64,000 bases of DNA from Selenomonas ruminantium subsp. ruminantium ATCC 12561 (GTDB lineage: Bacteria; Bacillota; Negativicutes; Selenomonadales; Selenomonadaceae), in assembly GCF_000424065.1 (NCBI RefSeq), contig NZ_AUJE01000005.1, forward strand, positions 78,681-142,680, read 5' to 3'. How positions within the stretch are numbered: position 1 is the first letter of the stretch; every line of letters starts with the position of its first letter. A program made the translations under genes and the position numbers. Positions 8,545 to 16,854 of the stretch are shown here, in pieces. The notes beneath the pieces were generated by a model. The model saw nothing but the letters and a program-made list of their open reading frames with translations. It was not told where the DNA came from and did not search any database.

Positions 8545-10401
8545 ATGTCAAAAGTTATTGGTATTGACTTAGGTACGACGAACTCCGTTGTATCCGTTAT
8601 GGAAGGCGGCGAACCGACCGTTATCACGAACCCGGAAGGCAGCCGTATCACCCCGTCCGTTGTTGGTTTCACGAAGGACGGCCAGCGCCTCGTTGGTCAG
8701 CTGGCTAAGCGTCAGGCTGTGTCCAACCCGGACCGCACGATTGCTTCCATCAAACGGCACATGGGCGAAAATGACTACAAGGTCAGCATTGATGGCAAGG
8801 ATTACACCCCGCAGGAAATCTCCGCTATGGTTCTGCAGAAGCTCAAAGCTGATGCAGAGGCATACCTCGGTGAAACCGTCAGCCAGGCTGTAATCACGGT
8901 TCCGGCTTACTTCAACGACAGTCAGCGTCAGGCTACCAAAGATGCTGGTAAGATTGCTGGTCTTGAAGTTCTGCGTATCATCAACGAACCGACGGCAGCT
9001 GCTTTGGCTTATGGTCTCGACAAGGACGAAGACGAAACGGTTCTCGTATTCGACCTCGGCGGTGGTACGTTCGATGTGTCCATCCTTGAACTCTCCAGTG
9101 GTGCATTTGAGGTTCTCGCCACCAGCGGTGATACTCACCTCGGCGGTGACGATTTCGACCAGAAGATTATGGACTGGATGGTTGAAGAATTCAAGAAGGA
9201 AAACAGCATTGACCTGTCCCAGGACAAGATGGCTGCTCAGCGTTTGAAGGAAGCTGCTGAAAAAGCTAAGATTGAGCTTTCCAGCATGACCCAGACGAAC
9301 ATCAACCTGCCGTTCATCACGGCTGATGCTACGGGCCCGAAACACCTCGACCTCACGCTGTCCCGCGCTAAGTTCGATGAACTGACCCGTGACCTCGTAG
9401 AACGCACGATGGAACCGACCCGCAAGGCTATGGCTGATGCTGACCTTACCGGCAGCGATATCAACAAGGTTATCCTCGTCGGTGGTTCTTCCCGTATCCC
9501 GGCTGTTCAGGAAGCTATCCGTCAGTTCCTGGCCAAAGAACCGTCCAAGGGCGTTAACCCGGATGAATGCGTATCCGTTGGTGCGGCTATTCAGGGTGGC
9601 GTACTGGTCGGCGAAGTCAAGGACGTACTGCTCCTCGACGTTACGCCGCTGTCTCTGGGTATCGAAACCCTCGGCGGTGTCTGCACGAAGATCATCGAGC
9701 GCAACACGACGATTCCGACGCACAAGAGCCAGGTATTCTCCACGGCTGCGGATAACCAGCCGTCCGTTGATATCCATGTTCTGCAGGGTGAACGCGAAAT
9801 GGCTGCCGGCAACAAGACGCTGGGCCGTTTCGAACTCTCCGATATTCCTCCTGCACCGCGTGGGGTTCCTAAGATTGAAGTTTCCTTCGATATCGATGCC
9901 AATGGTATTGTGCATGTATCCGCTAAGGACCTCGGCACGGGCAAGGAACAGAAGATTACGATTCAGTCCGACAGCGGTATGAGCAAGGAAGATATTGACC
10001 GTATGGTTAAGGAAGCCGAAGCTCATGCAGCTGAAGATAAGAAGCAGAAAGAAGCCGTTGAGGTTAAGAACCAGGGCGAAAGCCTTGCATATCAGGCTGA
10101 AAAGACCCTGAAAGACCTCGGCGACAAAGCGGACAAGACGCAGGCTGCTAATGTTCAGGCTGGTATTGACAAACTCAAAGAAGCCCTCAAGGGTGGCGAT
10201 ACGGAGGCCATCAAGAAGGCTACGGAAGAACTGCAGAAGCCGCTCTACGAAATGAGCGCTGCAGCATACCAGCAGGCTCAGGCCGCTGGCGCACAAGGAG
10301 CACCGGGCGCAGATGCAGGTGCGGGTGCTCAGCAGCAGGCTAAGGCTGACGATGATGTAGTTGATGCCGAATATACGGAAGTCAAAGACGACAAGAAATA
10401 A
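8545..10401 (+). CDS. dnaK: Chaperone DnaK (Hsp70)
   Basis: 618 residues, normal for Firmicute DnaK. The nucleotide domain starts with [10 protein letters not shown] and includes the [11 protein letters not shown] phosphate loop and [11 protein letters not shown]; the substrate-binding beta domain begins near residue 365 ([14 protein letters not shown]), followed by a helical lid and a Gly/Ala/Gln-rich tail ending [12 protein letters not shown]. Start ATG follows TTTTAGGAGGATATATC. It folds nascent and stressed proteins with GrpE and DnaJ, which flank it. Codons are strongly biased, as expected for a highly expressed gene. A terminator-like hairpin follows before dnaJ. Confidence 0.98.
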   Translation: MSKVIGIDLGTTNSVVSVMEGGEPTVITNPEGSRITPSVVGFTKDGQRLVGQLAKRQAVSNPDRTIASIKRHMGENDYKVSIDGKDYTPQEISAMVLQKLKADAEAYLGETVSQAVITVPAYFNDSQRQATKDAGKIAGLEVLRIINEPTAAALAYGLDKDEDETVLVFDLGGGTFDVSILELSSGAFEVLATSGDTHLGGDDFDQKIMDWMVEEFKKENSIDLSQDKMAAQRLKEAAEKAKIELSSMTQTNINLPFITADATGPKHLDLTLSRAKFDELTRDLVERTMEPTRKAMADADLTGSDINKVILVGGSSRIPAVQEAIRQFLAKEPSKGVNPDECVSVGAAIQGGVLVGEVKDVLLLDVTPLSLGIETLGGVCTKIIERNTTIPTHKSQVFSTAADNQPSVDIHVLQGEREMAAGNKTLGRFELSDIPPAPRGVPKIEVSFDIDANGIVHVSAKDLGTGKEQKITIQSDSGMSKEDIDRMVKEAEAHAAEDKKQKEAVEVKNQGESLAYQAEKTLKDLGDKADKTQAANVQAGIDKLKEALKGGDTEAIKKATEELQKPLYEMSAAAYQQAQAAGAQGAPGADAGAGAQQQAKADDDVVDAEYTEVKDDKK

Positions 10402-10421
10402 TTAGAGGTTTTTGATGGATT

Positions 10422-10452
10422 ATTGGGAGCCGCATGGCTCCCAATAGTTTTT
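10422..10452 (+). terminator. Terminator between dnaK and dnaJ
   Basis: ATTGGGAGCC pairs perfectly with GGCTCCCAAT around GCAT, followed by a T-rich stretch. It lies inside the operon and probably reduces but does not abolish dnaJ transcription. Confidence 0.8.
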
Positions 10453-10466
10453 AAGGATGGTGCAAC

Positions 10467-11630
10467 GTGAGCGAAAAACGCGATTATTATGAGGTGCTGG
10501 GCGTTGATAGAAACGCTACGGATAAAGAACTCAAAAAAGCAAGAAATAAAATGGCCCTCAAATATCATCCCGACCGTAATCCTGACAATCCCAAGGAAGC
10601 GGAAGAAAAAATGAAGGAGGTCAATGAGGCATATGATGTCCTCAAAGACCCGCAGAAAAGGGCGGCCTATGACCAGTACGGCCATGAAGCTTTCCAGAAT
10701 GGTATGGGCGGCGGAGCCGGCGGCTTTGGCGGCTTTGGCGGCGGTTTTGGCGGCTTTGGCGGCGGTGCTGAAGGTTTCGGGGATATCTTCGATATGTTCT
10801 TCGGCGGCGGTGGACGCCGTTCCAGCGGCCGTCCCGGCCCGGAACGCGGCAGCGACCTGCGTTATGATTTGGAAATCACCTTTGAGGAAGCGGCTTTTGG
10901 TAAAGAAGCTGAGCTGAATGTTCCCCGCACGGAACAGTGTGACCACTGCCATGGCACGGGTGCACAACCTGGCACCAGTCCGGAAACCTGCCCGGATTGT
11001 CATGGTACGGGTACCCGTCAGACCGTGGCCAATACGCCGTTTGGCCGCATGGTCAATCAGACCACCTGTGGCCGCTGTCATGGCACAGGCAAGATTGTCA
11101 AGAATCCCTGCTCGAGCTGTAATGGCACGGGCCGCAAGAAGGTTACGCGGAAAATCAAGGTCAATATCCCGAAAGGTGTGGACAATGGCTCCCGCGTGCG
11201 CGTAAGCGGCGGCGGTGAGGCCGGTGTTCGTGGCGGTGGCAATGGCGACCTCTACGTTTACATCTTCATCAAGCCGCACCGGATTTTCCGTCGTGAAGGC
11301 TATGATGTGATTGTAGAAGTGCCGGTATCCTTCGTGCAGGCCGCACTGGGCGACAAAGTACAGGTGCCGACCATTGACGGCCCCGTGGAAATCAAGATTC
11401 CGGCTGGCACGCAGTCGGGCAAGATTCTGCGCCTGCGTGAACGCGGTATTCCGCATCTGCGTGGCAATGGGCGTGGTGACGAGCATGTGGTCATCAAGGT
11501 GCTCACGCCGCAGAACCTCAACCAGCGGCAGAAAGAACTCCTTAAAGAGTTCGGCGAAATCAGCGGAGATAAGGTGAATCCGGAGCAGAAGAGCTTCCTG
11601 GATAACATCAAGAATCTTTTCAAAAAGTAA
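10467..11630 (+). CDS. dnaJ: Chaperone DnaJ (Hsp40, type I)
   Basis: 387 residues with all type I parts in order: J domain with the HPD triad in KYHPDRNP (about residues 30-37), a Gly/Phe-rich linker, a zinc domain with four CxxCxGxG repeats (CDHCHGTG, CPDCHGTG, CGRCHGTG, CSSCNGTG), and C-terminal client-binding domains. It stimulates the DnaK ATPase and delivers clients. The start is GTG at 10467, preceded by AAGGATGG. Downstream of the dnaK terminator hairpin, so its level is probably lower than that of dnaK. Confidence 0.97.
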   Translation: MSEKRDYYEVLGVDRNATDKELKKARNKMALKYHPDRNPDNPKEAEEKMKEVNEAYDVLKDPQKRAAYDQYGHEAFQNGMGGGAGGFGGFGGGFGGFGGGAEGFGDIFDMFFGGGGRRSSGRPGPERGSDLRYDLEITFEEAAFGKEAELNVPRTEQCDHCHGTGAQPGTSPETCPDCHGTGTRQTVANTPFGRMVNQTTCGRCHGTGKIVKNPCSSCNGTGRKKVTRKIKVNIPKGVDNGSRVRVSGGGEAGVRGGGNGDLYVYIFIKPHRIFRREGYDVIVEVPVSFVQAALGDKVQVPTIDGPVEIKIPAGTQSGKILRLRERGIPHLRGNGRGDEHVVIKVLTPQNLNQRQKELLKEFGEISGDKVNPEQKSFLDNIKNLFKK

Positions 11631-11641
11631 ATAAGGTGGCG

Positions 11642-11842
11642 TGGCGGCAGGGCAGGTGACTGTCTGCGCTGTGCTATGACCTTGGGCTAAAAATCTTTTT
11701 TGCCTTTTATAAAACGCAAAGTACTTAAACTCACTTCGTTCAGACAAAAGTACTTTGCGTTTTTGTTGTGGTGGGCAAAAAAGATTTTCTTAACGCCAAA
11801 GGCCAAACGCTTCGCTGCAGACAGCTACCTGCCCTGCCGCCA
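11642..11842. repeat. 200-base nested palindrome after dnaJ (element A)
   Basis: Three nested pairs of arms: the outer arm starting TGGCGGCAGGGCAGGT returns inverted at 11815-11842; a middle arm AAAATCTTTTTTGCC returns as GGCAAAAAAGATTTT; the inner arm AAAACGCAAAGTACTT (11711-11726) returns inverted at 11748-11764. The loop contains CACTTCGTTCAGAC. No gene or terminal duplication is visible. It fills the dnaJ to minus-strand-gene gap and may also terminate dnaJ transcription. Confidence 0.75.
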
Positions 11843-11894
11843 TGAAGTTAAAGCCTTCCAACTTTTTGGGGATAATTCTACGAAAAAGCATAAT

Positions 11895-12641
11895 TTAGGA
11901 TATAGCTGCTTTTATTCTGGAGTTACGTTTTTCCAAGAAATCCATCTCCGCATCAATATATTTCAGATATTCTTCAACAGTCTGCGGTAATGTTTGACCT
12001 GTAAAACTACCGTCCCCTAGCCAAAAGCGTATATTCTTGTAATCTTCCGTAACACAGTCCTGCAAGTAGAAAAAGTCCACATAGCCTTTGAAGTCATTGA
12101 ATAATGCAAAGAAATCACGGTCATATTCCATAACATCCGTGAGTGGGCTGGATTCGCCGTTGTAGTATCGTCTGATACATTCCATAGTCAAATCCCATCT
12201 GTCACGAATCCTTTTGTCAGTACCTCGGCGTTGATTCATACTGTTGCGATGTTTTGGGAAAATTATTGTGCCGCCAATAGTATATGCCTTATGTAGAAAA
12301 TCCTCCATGAATGCTTTGTAGTCAGGTAAATGTTTTATAACAGCTTCAATGGTCTTTCTATTGTCTCTGTATCGAAAACTAGCCAAGATAGAATCACTGC
12401 CGAAATATAGATTACGCCAACTAAGATAATTTAATCCAGAACACCTAGACAGCTCAAACGACTCACCATTAGGTAAAATCTTGCTCCATAGCAGTTGATG
12501 GTATCTTTGCAAGGTGGGGCTGCAAGCGTCAGGGTCGCAAGCTCCTGCTCCTAGTCCCTCATTCCGTGACCAAAAGCCATCCCAGTAGCCTGGAGAATCC
12601 ATAGTGAAATCAAAAGATACATCGATTTTTTTCTGATTCAT
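11895..12641 (-). CDS. Hypothetical protein, DUF6994-like
   Basis: 248 residues, no signal peptide or membrane segment, rich in aromatic residues. The N-terminal part (FDFTMDSPGYWDGFW, ACDPDACSPTL, LLWSKILPNGE) and YLGS-type FGSDSI with SFRYR resemble the DUF6994 family as I remember it; its function is unknown. The ATG at 12641 follows GCGAGGATT on the minus strand. It lies 18 bases after a SIMPL-like gene on the same strand, so the two are probably co-transcribed. The pair is opposite in direction to the flanking housekeeping genes, looks more AT-rich and is bracketed by palindromes A and B, which suggests an accessory insertion. Confidence 0.6.
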   Translation of the reverse strand: MNQKKIDVSFDFTMDSPGYWDGFWSRNEGLGAGACDPDACSPTLQRYHQLLWSKILPNGESFELSRCSGLNYLSWRNLYFGSDSILASFRYRDNRKTIEAVIKHLPDYKAFMEDFLHKAYTIGGTIIFPKHRNSMNQRRGTDKRIRDRWDLTMECIRRYYNGESSPLTDVMEYDRDFFALFNDFKGYVDFFYLQDCVTEDYKNIRFWLGDGSFTGQTLPQTVEEYLKYIDAEMDFLEKRNSRIKAAIS

Positions 12642-12659
12642 AATCCTCGCATATCTCCA

Positions 12660-13004
12660 TTAGATAATTTCCCAAATGAAATCAACAGTATCTTCCTCTT
12701 CTACATTATCTGGCTGTATTTGGGCTGGTGATTCTTGTTCGCCTTTTCCCATCCATACTGGTATATCTATATAATCGAATTCCACCTTACTCCAAGAATA
12801 CTCTATGTGCAGGAGCTTACCTAATTTTACACCAGATGCTTTGCAAAGTACGTTTGCTTTACGATGAGCATCTTCAGCTGCAGATTCCATGATACGGTCT
12901 CGCATTATGCGAACATCCTTTACTGTAAATGCAATCGAAGCCTCTGGTTTAGCGGTGCATTTTTCAATGGCAGTCATTGCCTTGGTTATTTTTTCCCTAT
13001 CCAT
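12660..13004 (-). CDS. Short SIMPL-domain (DUF541-like) protein
   Basis: About 114 residues from the ATG at 13004, chosen because CGGAGGAAGA lies upstream on the minus strand. The core AAEDAHRKANVLCKASGVK followed by LGKLLHI and the end VDFIWEI match the C-terminal half of SIMPL proteins, which usually have about 200-240 residues and a signal peptide. Here both the N-terminal half and any signal are missing, so this is a short cytoplasmic form or a remnant. SIMPL function is poorly known. It is the first gene of a two-gene minus-strand unit. Confidence 0.6.
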   Translation of the reverse strand: MDREKITKAMTAIEKCTAKPEASIAFTVKDVRIMRDRIMESAAEDAHRKANVLCKASGVKLGKLLHIEYSWSKVEFDYIDIPVWMGKGEQESPAQIQPDNVEEEDTVDFIWEII

Positions 13005-13185
13005 GTTGAATCTTCCTCCGTTTTTCACGCTTTGTATGGCGTATATCAGACATTATTAGAATAATATTCATCATGGTATTTTCGGTGTGCTGATGTGGTT
13101 TTCCTGCAATTCCTTGACTATTTGCTCTTATGATTTACACAGTTCTGAGTGTTACATCGCAGTGTTAAGTTTCGGCTGGTAGTGA

Positions 13186-13268
13186 GGAGGGGAGGGGCGG
13201 GGATGACTTTCTGGAACGTTTGACAAGCCTGTCTAAGTGGAAGAAAGTCATCCCCGCCCCTCCCCTCC
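13186..13268. repeat. Perfect 27-base inverted repeat with structured loop (element B)
   Basis: Arms 13186-13212 and 13242-13268 are perfectly complementary over 27 bases (G-rich left arm, C-rich right arm). The 29-base loop holds TTTGACAAGCCTGTCTAAG with its own GACA/TGTC mini-stem. The same loop occurs at 48403-48421 on different arms. The 424-base gap 13005-13428 otherwise holds only the rpsF promoter and leader. Confidence 0.85.
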
Positions 13269-13296
13269 GTCTTTTACAGAAGAAGAAAAAAATCTC

Positions 13297-13325
13297 TTGC
13301 AAACGTCACCGGGAAATGGTATAAT
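13297..13325 (+). promoter_or_regulatory. Sigma-70-type promoter for rpsF-ssb-rpsR
   Basis: TTGCAA (13297-13302), 17-base spacer, perfect TATAAT (13320-13325). A leader of about 97 bases precedes rpsF. Confidence 0.85.
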
Positions 13326-13382
13326 TTCCTAGTCGTGAGACAAATAAGTTTTGTTTTGAGTTGAAATAACATTTCAACCTCT

Positions 13383-13402
13383 GCTCCTGTGCGAGCAGGA
13401 GC
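13383..13402 (+). promoter_or_regulatory. Hairpin in the rpsF leader
   Basis: GCTCCTG pairs with CAGGAGC around TGCGA, 27 bases before the rpsF start. S6:S18 autoregulation of rpsF leaders is known in other bacteria; the specific recognition motif was not verified here. Confidence 0.35.
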
Positions 13403-13428
13403 CAAAGACCAGAGAGGGAGGTGATTTC

Positions 13429-13716
13429 GTGAGAAAGTACGAAGTCATTTTTATCGTGAAACCGATGGAAGAAGAAGCTACGAACGCTGTTATCAGCAAG
13501 TTCACTAAGCTCATCACCGAAAACGGCGGTACTATCGATAAAGAAGATCGTTGGGGCAAGAAGCGTCTTGCTTATGAGATCAAAGACTGCACTGAGGGTT
13601 TCTATGAACTGCTCTACGTTACCTGCGAACCCGCATGCGTAGCTGAGTGCGACCGTGTAATGAAGATTACGGACGGTATCCTCAAGCATATGATCGTGAA
13701 AAACGACGAAGAGTAA
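13429..13716 (+). CDS. rpsF: 30S ribosomal protein S6
   Basis: 95 residues, the typical size. Begins RKYEVIFIVKP and contains ENGGTIDKEDRWGKKRLAY, the conserved S6 core; S6 binds 16S rRNA together with S18, encoded two genes downstream. The start is GTG at 13429 behind GGGAGGTGATTTC. First gene of the conserved rpsF-ssb-rpsR operon with its own strong promoter. Confidence 0.97.
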   Translation: MRKYEVIFIVKPMEEEATNAVISKFTKLITENGGTIDKEDRWGKKRLAYEIKDCTEGFYELLYVTCEPACVAECDRVMKITDGILKHMIVKNDEE

Positions 13717-13756
13717 TTAGAAGTACGCCAATTTTTGGCGTCAGGGAGGATGTATC

Positions 13757-14191
13757 ATGAATAAGGCAATACTGATAGGCCGTCTGACCCGTGACCCGGA
13801 AGTGCGTTACACGCAGTCCGGCACTGCAGTATGTACCTTTACGTTGGCTGTCGATAGACGTTTTGCCCGTAGAGATGCTAACGATGGTCAGCCCACGGCG
13901 GATTTTATTCCCATTGTTGTATGGAGCAAGCTGGCTGAAGTTTGCGGCAACAACTTGGTGAAGGGCCGTCGGATTTCTGTGGAAGGCCGCATTCAGGTAA
14001 GAAACTACGATGCACAAGATGGTACGAAGCGTTATGTGACGGAAATCGTAGCAAGTGAAGTAGAGTTCTTGGATTCCAAGGGGTCTGCTCCTCAGGCTGG
14101 CGGTTTTGGTGCTCCGGCACCGGCAGCACCGCAGTCTGCACCTGTTGATGGTTTTGGCCCGTCCATCCCTGACGAAGAAATCCCGTTTTAA
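13757..14191 (+). CDS. ssb: Single-stranded DNA-binding protein
   Basis: 144 residues: an N-terminal OB fold (MNKAILIGRLTRDPEVRYT, with aromatic DNA-stacking residues such as FIPIVVWSK), then a flexible Gly/Pro/Ala linker and the acidic tail ending DEEIPF, which recruits replication and repair partners. Start ATG follows TCAGGGAGGATGTATC. It sits between rpsF and rpsR, the standard bacterial arrangement. Confidence 0.97.
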   Translation: MNKAILIGRLTRDPEVRYTQSGTAVCTFTLAVDRRFARRDANDGQPTADFIPIVVWSKLAEVCGNNLVKGRRISVEGRIQVRNYDAQDGTKRYVTEIVASEVEFLDSKGSAPQAGGFGAPAPAAPQSAPVDGFGPSIPDEEIPF

Positions 14192-14211
14192 GTTAGGAGG
14201 GAATTACTTTG

Positions 14212-14442
14212 ATGAGACGTGACAGAAGCAGAAGACCTCGTAGAAAGGTCTGCTCGTTCTGCGTAGACAAGGTCGAACATATCGACTATAAAGACGTGGC
14301 AAAACTCCGTCGCTTCATTACGGAGCGCGGCAAGATCCTGCCCCGTCGTATCTCCGGCAACTGCGCTAAGCATCAGCGCCAGGTGACTGTTGCCATCAAA
14401 CGTGCTCGCAATATCGCATTGCTGCCGTTCACTGCTGAATAA
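14212..14442 (+). CDS. rpsR: 30S ribosomal protein S18
   Basis: 76 residues from the ATG at 14212 (a TTG three bases earlier is possible). Contains KVCSFC and the conserved [19 protein letters not shown] and RRISGNC blocks. The cysteine pair CSFC with the later GNCAKH could make this a zinc-binding (C+) S18 variant. TTAGGAGGGAATTA precedes it. Last gene of the operon; a strong terminator follows. Confidence 0.97.
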   Translation: MRRDRSRRPRRKVCSFCVDKVEHIDYKDVAKLRRFITERGKILPRRISGNCAKHQRQVTVAIKRARNIALLPFTAE

Positions 14443-14451
14443 GCAAATTTG

Positions 14452-14487
14452 CAAGCCTTCCCTTCGGGGAGGGCTTGTTTTCATTTT
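14452..14487 (+). terminator. Rho-independent terminator after rpsR
   Basis: CAAGCCTTCCC pairs with GGGAGGGCTTG around TTCG, followed by TTTTCATTTT. Confidence 0.92.
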
Positions 14488-14501
14488 AGAGGAGAAGATA
14501 G

Positions 14502-15851
14502 ATGCAGGAACGATTGGAACATTTTTTACAAATACTCACCGACCCTAAACGGCTGAAACTGCGGCTTTTTATTGAAGGTAATATTATCGGCATCTTTACG
14601 GGGCTCACCATTGCCCTGTTTCGTTATCTGCTCGAACTATCCGAGGAAAATCTCCCGCGTTTGTATCAATACTTGCAGGCAAATCCGGCCTATATTCCCG
14701 GCTGGTTTGCTGTGCTGGTGGTGATTGGGTTTATCCTGCATCGTATGCTCAAGGCCGATGGCATGATTTCCGGTTCGGGTATCCCGCAAATCAAGGGAAT
14801 TCTGATGGGCCGGATGGATATGCAGTGGGCGCGCGTGCTGCTGCTAAAATTTACCGGTGCGGTAATGGGCATTGGTGCAGGGCTTTCCCTAGGACGTGAA
14901 GGCCCCAGCGTCCAGCTCGGTGCTTGCCTGGGACAGGGCGTAGGCCGTTTGACCCATAGGAGCTACGAGGAAAATCATTATCTGCTTACGGCTGGCGCAG
15001 GAGCAGGCTTGGCTGCTGCCTTTAATGCGCCGTTGGCGGGTGCGATTTTTTGTCTGGAGGAGCTGACGAAGAATTTTTCGCCCTATGTGTTGATGGGCTC
15101 TATTGCAGCCACGGTTACGGCAACGACGGTGACACAGTTTTTCTTTGGCATGGAGCCAGTGTTTCATATGGGCGAGATTCCCGTGGTGATGGCGGGCAAT
15201 GTCTATATAGTACTGATTCTACTGGGGGCTTTTGTGGGATCTTTGGGTCTGGGCTTTAACAAGATGCTTGTGATTTCGTTGGATACCTATGCCAAATCGC
15301 CCTTAAAACCGTGGCAAAAGCCTTTGGTGCCGCTTTTTGCCGCAGGTGTTATCGGCTTTTTCCTGCCGGAAATCTTGGGCGGTGGCAGCCCGCTCGTGGA
15401 TGCTTTGGTAGAACATCAATATGCGATTGGCTTTTTGCTCCTGCTCTTGGCGGGAAAATTTTTCTTTACCATGCTGTGTTTTGGTTCCGGTGTGCCTGGC
15501 GGCATATTTTTGCCCATGCTGGTATTGGGCGCTGTGGGTGGGGCGCTGTTTGCCCAGCTGGCTGTAGCAGCAAATCTTTTGGCACCGCAATGGACGGTGA
15601 ACTGCATTGTCTTTGGCATGGCGGCCTATTTTTCGGCAGTGGTGAAATCGCCGGTTACGGGGGCAATCCTCATCATGGAGATGACCGGCTCTTTTCAGCA
15701 TTTACTGTCGTTGATGTTGGTTTCGATGACTGCTTTTTTGGTAGCAGAGTATATGGGCAGTGAACCTGTATATGATATGCTCTTAAACCGCAGCTTGGCT
15801 TTGATGGACAAGGCGCGGAAGCACATTAAGGAAAGCCGGGTGACTGGTTGA
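14502..15851 (+). CDS. ClC family chloride channel / H+-Cl- antiporter
   Basis: 449 residues with about ten hydrophobic segments. The three anion-site motifs are present: GSGIPQIKG, GREGPSVQLG with the gating glutamate, and GSGVPGGIFLP. A glutamate in CLEELTKNF matches the internal proton glutamate of antiporter members, so H+/Cl- exchange is more likely than a passive channel. The end falls soon after the last membrane helix; there is no CBS or TrkA-C tail. It starts right after the rpsR terminator and is followed after 15 bases by an unrecognised gene. Confidence 0.9.
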   Translation: MQERLEHFLQILTDPKRLKLRLFIEGNIIGIFTGLTIALFRYLLELSEENLPRLYQYLQANPAYIPGWFAVLVVIGFILHRMLKADGMISGSGIPQIKGILMGRMDMQWARVLLLKFTGAVMGIGAGLSLGREGPSVQLGACLGQGVGRLTHRSYEENHYLLTAGAGAGLAAAFNAPLAGAIFCLEELTKNFSPYVLMGSIAATVTATTVTQFFFGMEPVFHMGEIPVVMAGNVYIVLILLGAFVGSLGLGFNKMLVISLDTYAKSPLKPWQKPLVPLFAAGVIGFFLPEILGGGSPLVDALVEHQYAIGFLLLLLAGKFFFTMLCFGSGVPGGIFLPMLVLGAVGGALFAQLAVAANLLAPQWTVNCIVFGMAAYFSAVVKSPVTGAILIMEMTGSFQHLLSLMLVSMTAFLVAEYMGSEPVYDMLLNRSLALMDKARKHIKESRVTG

Positions 15852-15866
15852 AGGGAGAAAGGCAAT

Positions 15867-16745
15867 ATGTTTCGAGATAAGCGATTGTTGACGGCTGAGG
15901 AATACCTCGCCCATGCTTATGCTATACCTGCGCTTATTCCGTTTATGCCCATGCCAGATGAGAAATTTGTTGGCAGTTGGCGAGAGGCAGCAGGAAGAGA
16001 AGTTTTGGACTTTCTGACGGCTGAACTGGTACTGCCCGCATTGGCTTTTGACTGGGAGCATGAATCTGCTCTGCTGATATCCTTTGTACAGACGTTAGGG
16101 GGGAAGCTGCCGGTCATAGATACTGCTTCTCACCGGGATTTTCGTCAGATGGAAGCACTGTTGAATGGGAGAAAAGAGGTCAGGAACCTTTTGGCATCCG
16201 TAAATGCCTTCACGCTGCAGACGAAGGCTTCTTCGCTATATCGTCATCGTGTCCTGTTGCTGAACCGTGCACCCTACAGCAATGTTTCTGCTGCCGCAGC
16301 AGGCTGCCCGGAGGAAGAATGGCTGGAACGTTCCCACCATCTGCGCCTGGCTCATGAATGCGCTCACTATGAAACCTTACGCATTTTGGGGGGGATGAAG
16401 AATCACGCCTTGGATGAACTATTAGCCGATACATTGGGACAACTCGCCGCATTTGGTAATTTTAGCGCCGCCAGGCAGAGAGCTTTCTTTGGCTTGACCA
16501 AGGGGGAGGATAGCTGCACGGGGAGACTCGCTTTTTACACGAACAACGTGCTGCCCGAAGAACGTGGCCGGGTTTTCCGCGCAGTTGACCAAGTGTTGGA
16601 TATTCTAGAAGTGGAAGTGAAGGCGTTGCTTTCACAAAAGGCAGGCAAATTGGAGTGGTTGACAGGTATTGCTGGCAAGAGCATAACCGAAAGGCTGGCA
16701 GATGCCGGCTGCCTGTCGGATAAATTTCCCAGAAAAATGACTTGA
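15867..16745 (+). CDS. Unrecognised protein with HExxH motif
   Basis: 292 residues, no signal peptide or membrane segment. I do not recognise the family. The clearest motif is HECAHYET (about residues 163-170) followed 17 residues later by DELLAD, an HExxH...E/D arrangement like that of zinc metallopeptidases with a downstream acidic ligand. The rest is mixed helix, with a hydrophobic N-terminal part (LVLPALAFDWEHE). The ATG at 15867 follows AAGGGAGAAAGGC, and the gene is only 15 bases behind clc, so the two are probably co-transcribed. Metal binding is a guess from the motif. Confidence 0.6.
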   Translation: MFRDKRLLTAEEYLAHAYAIPALIPFMPMPDEKFVGSWREAAGREVLDFLTAELVLPALAFDWEHESALLISFVQTLGGKLPVIDTASHRDFRQMEALLNGRKEVRNLLASVNAFTLQTKASSLYRHRVLLLNRAPYSNVSAAAAGCPEEEWLERSHHLRLAHECAHYETLRILGGMKNHALDELLADTLGQLAAFGNFSAARQRAFFGLTKGEDSCTGRLAFYTNNVLPEERGRVFRAVDQVLDILEVEVKALLSQKAGKLEWLTGIAGKSITERLADAGCLSDKFPRKMT

Positions 16746-16770
16746 TAATTTATCGCAAATCTAGTAAACT
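16742..16770 (+). promoter_or_regulatory. Candidate promoter for the DeoR-type gene
   Basis: TTGATA (16742-16747), 17-base spacer, TAAACT (16765-16770), overlapping the stop of the previous gene and leaving a leader of about 75 bases. Confidence 0.55.
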
Positions 16771-16854
16771 AATTGTACAACAATAATAACAAACAATACC
16801 TTACGGCTTCCCCTAGTTTATTGTAAGGAAAAAATCAATGGGAGTGAATTGCAG

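Noticed and set aside
8569..10296. 575-codon open frame on the minus strand opposite dnaK
   Set aside because: A classic antisense shadow of a highly biased dnaK gene, with no protein features.
10329..11747. 472-codon minus-strand frame opposite dnaJ
   Set aside because: Same reason; its composition mirrors the Gly-rich and zinc repeats of DnaJ.
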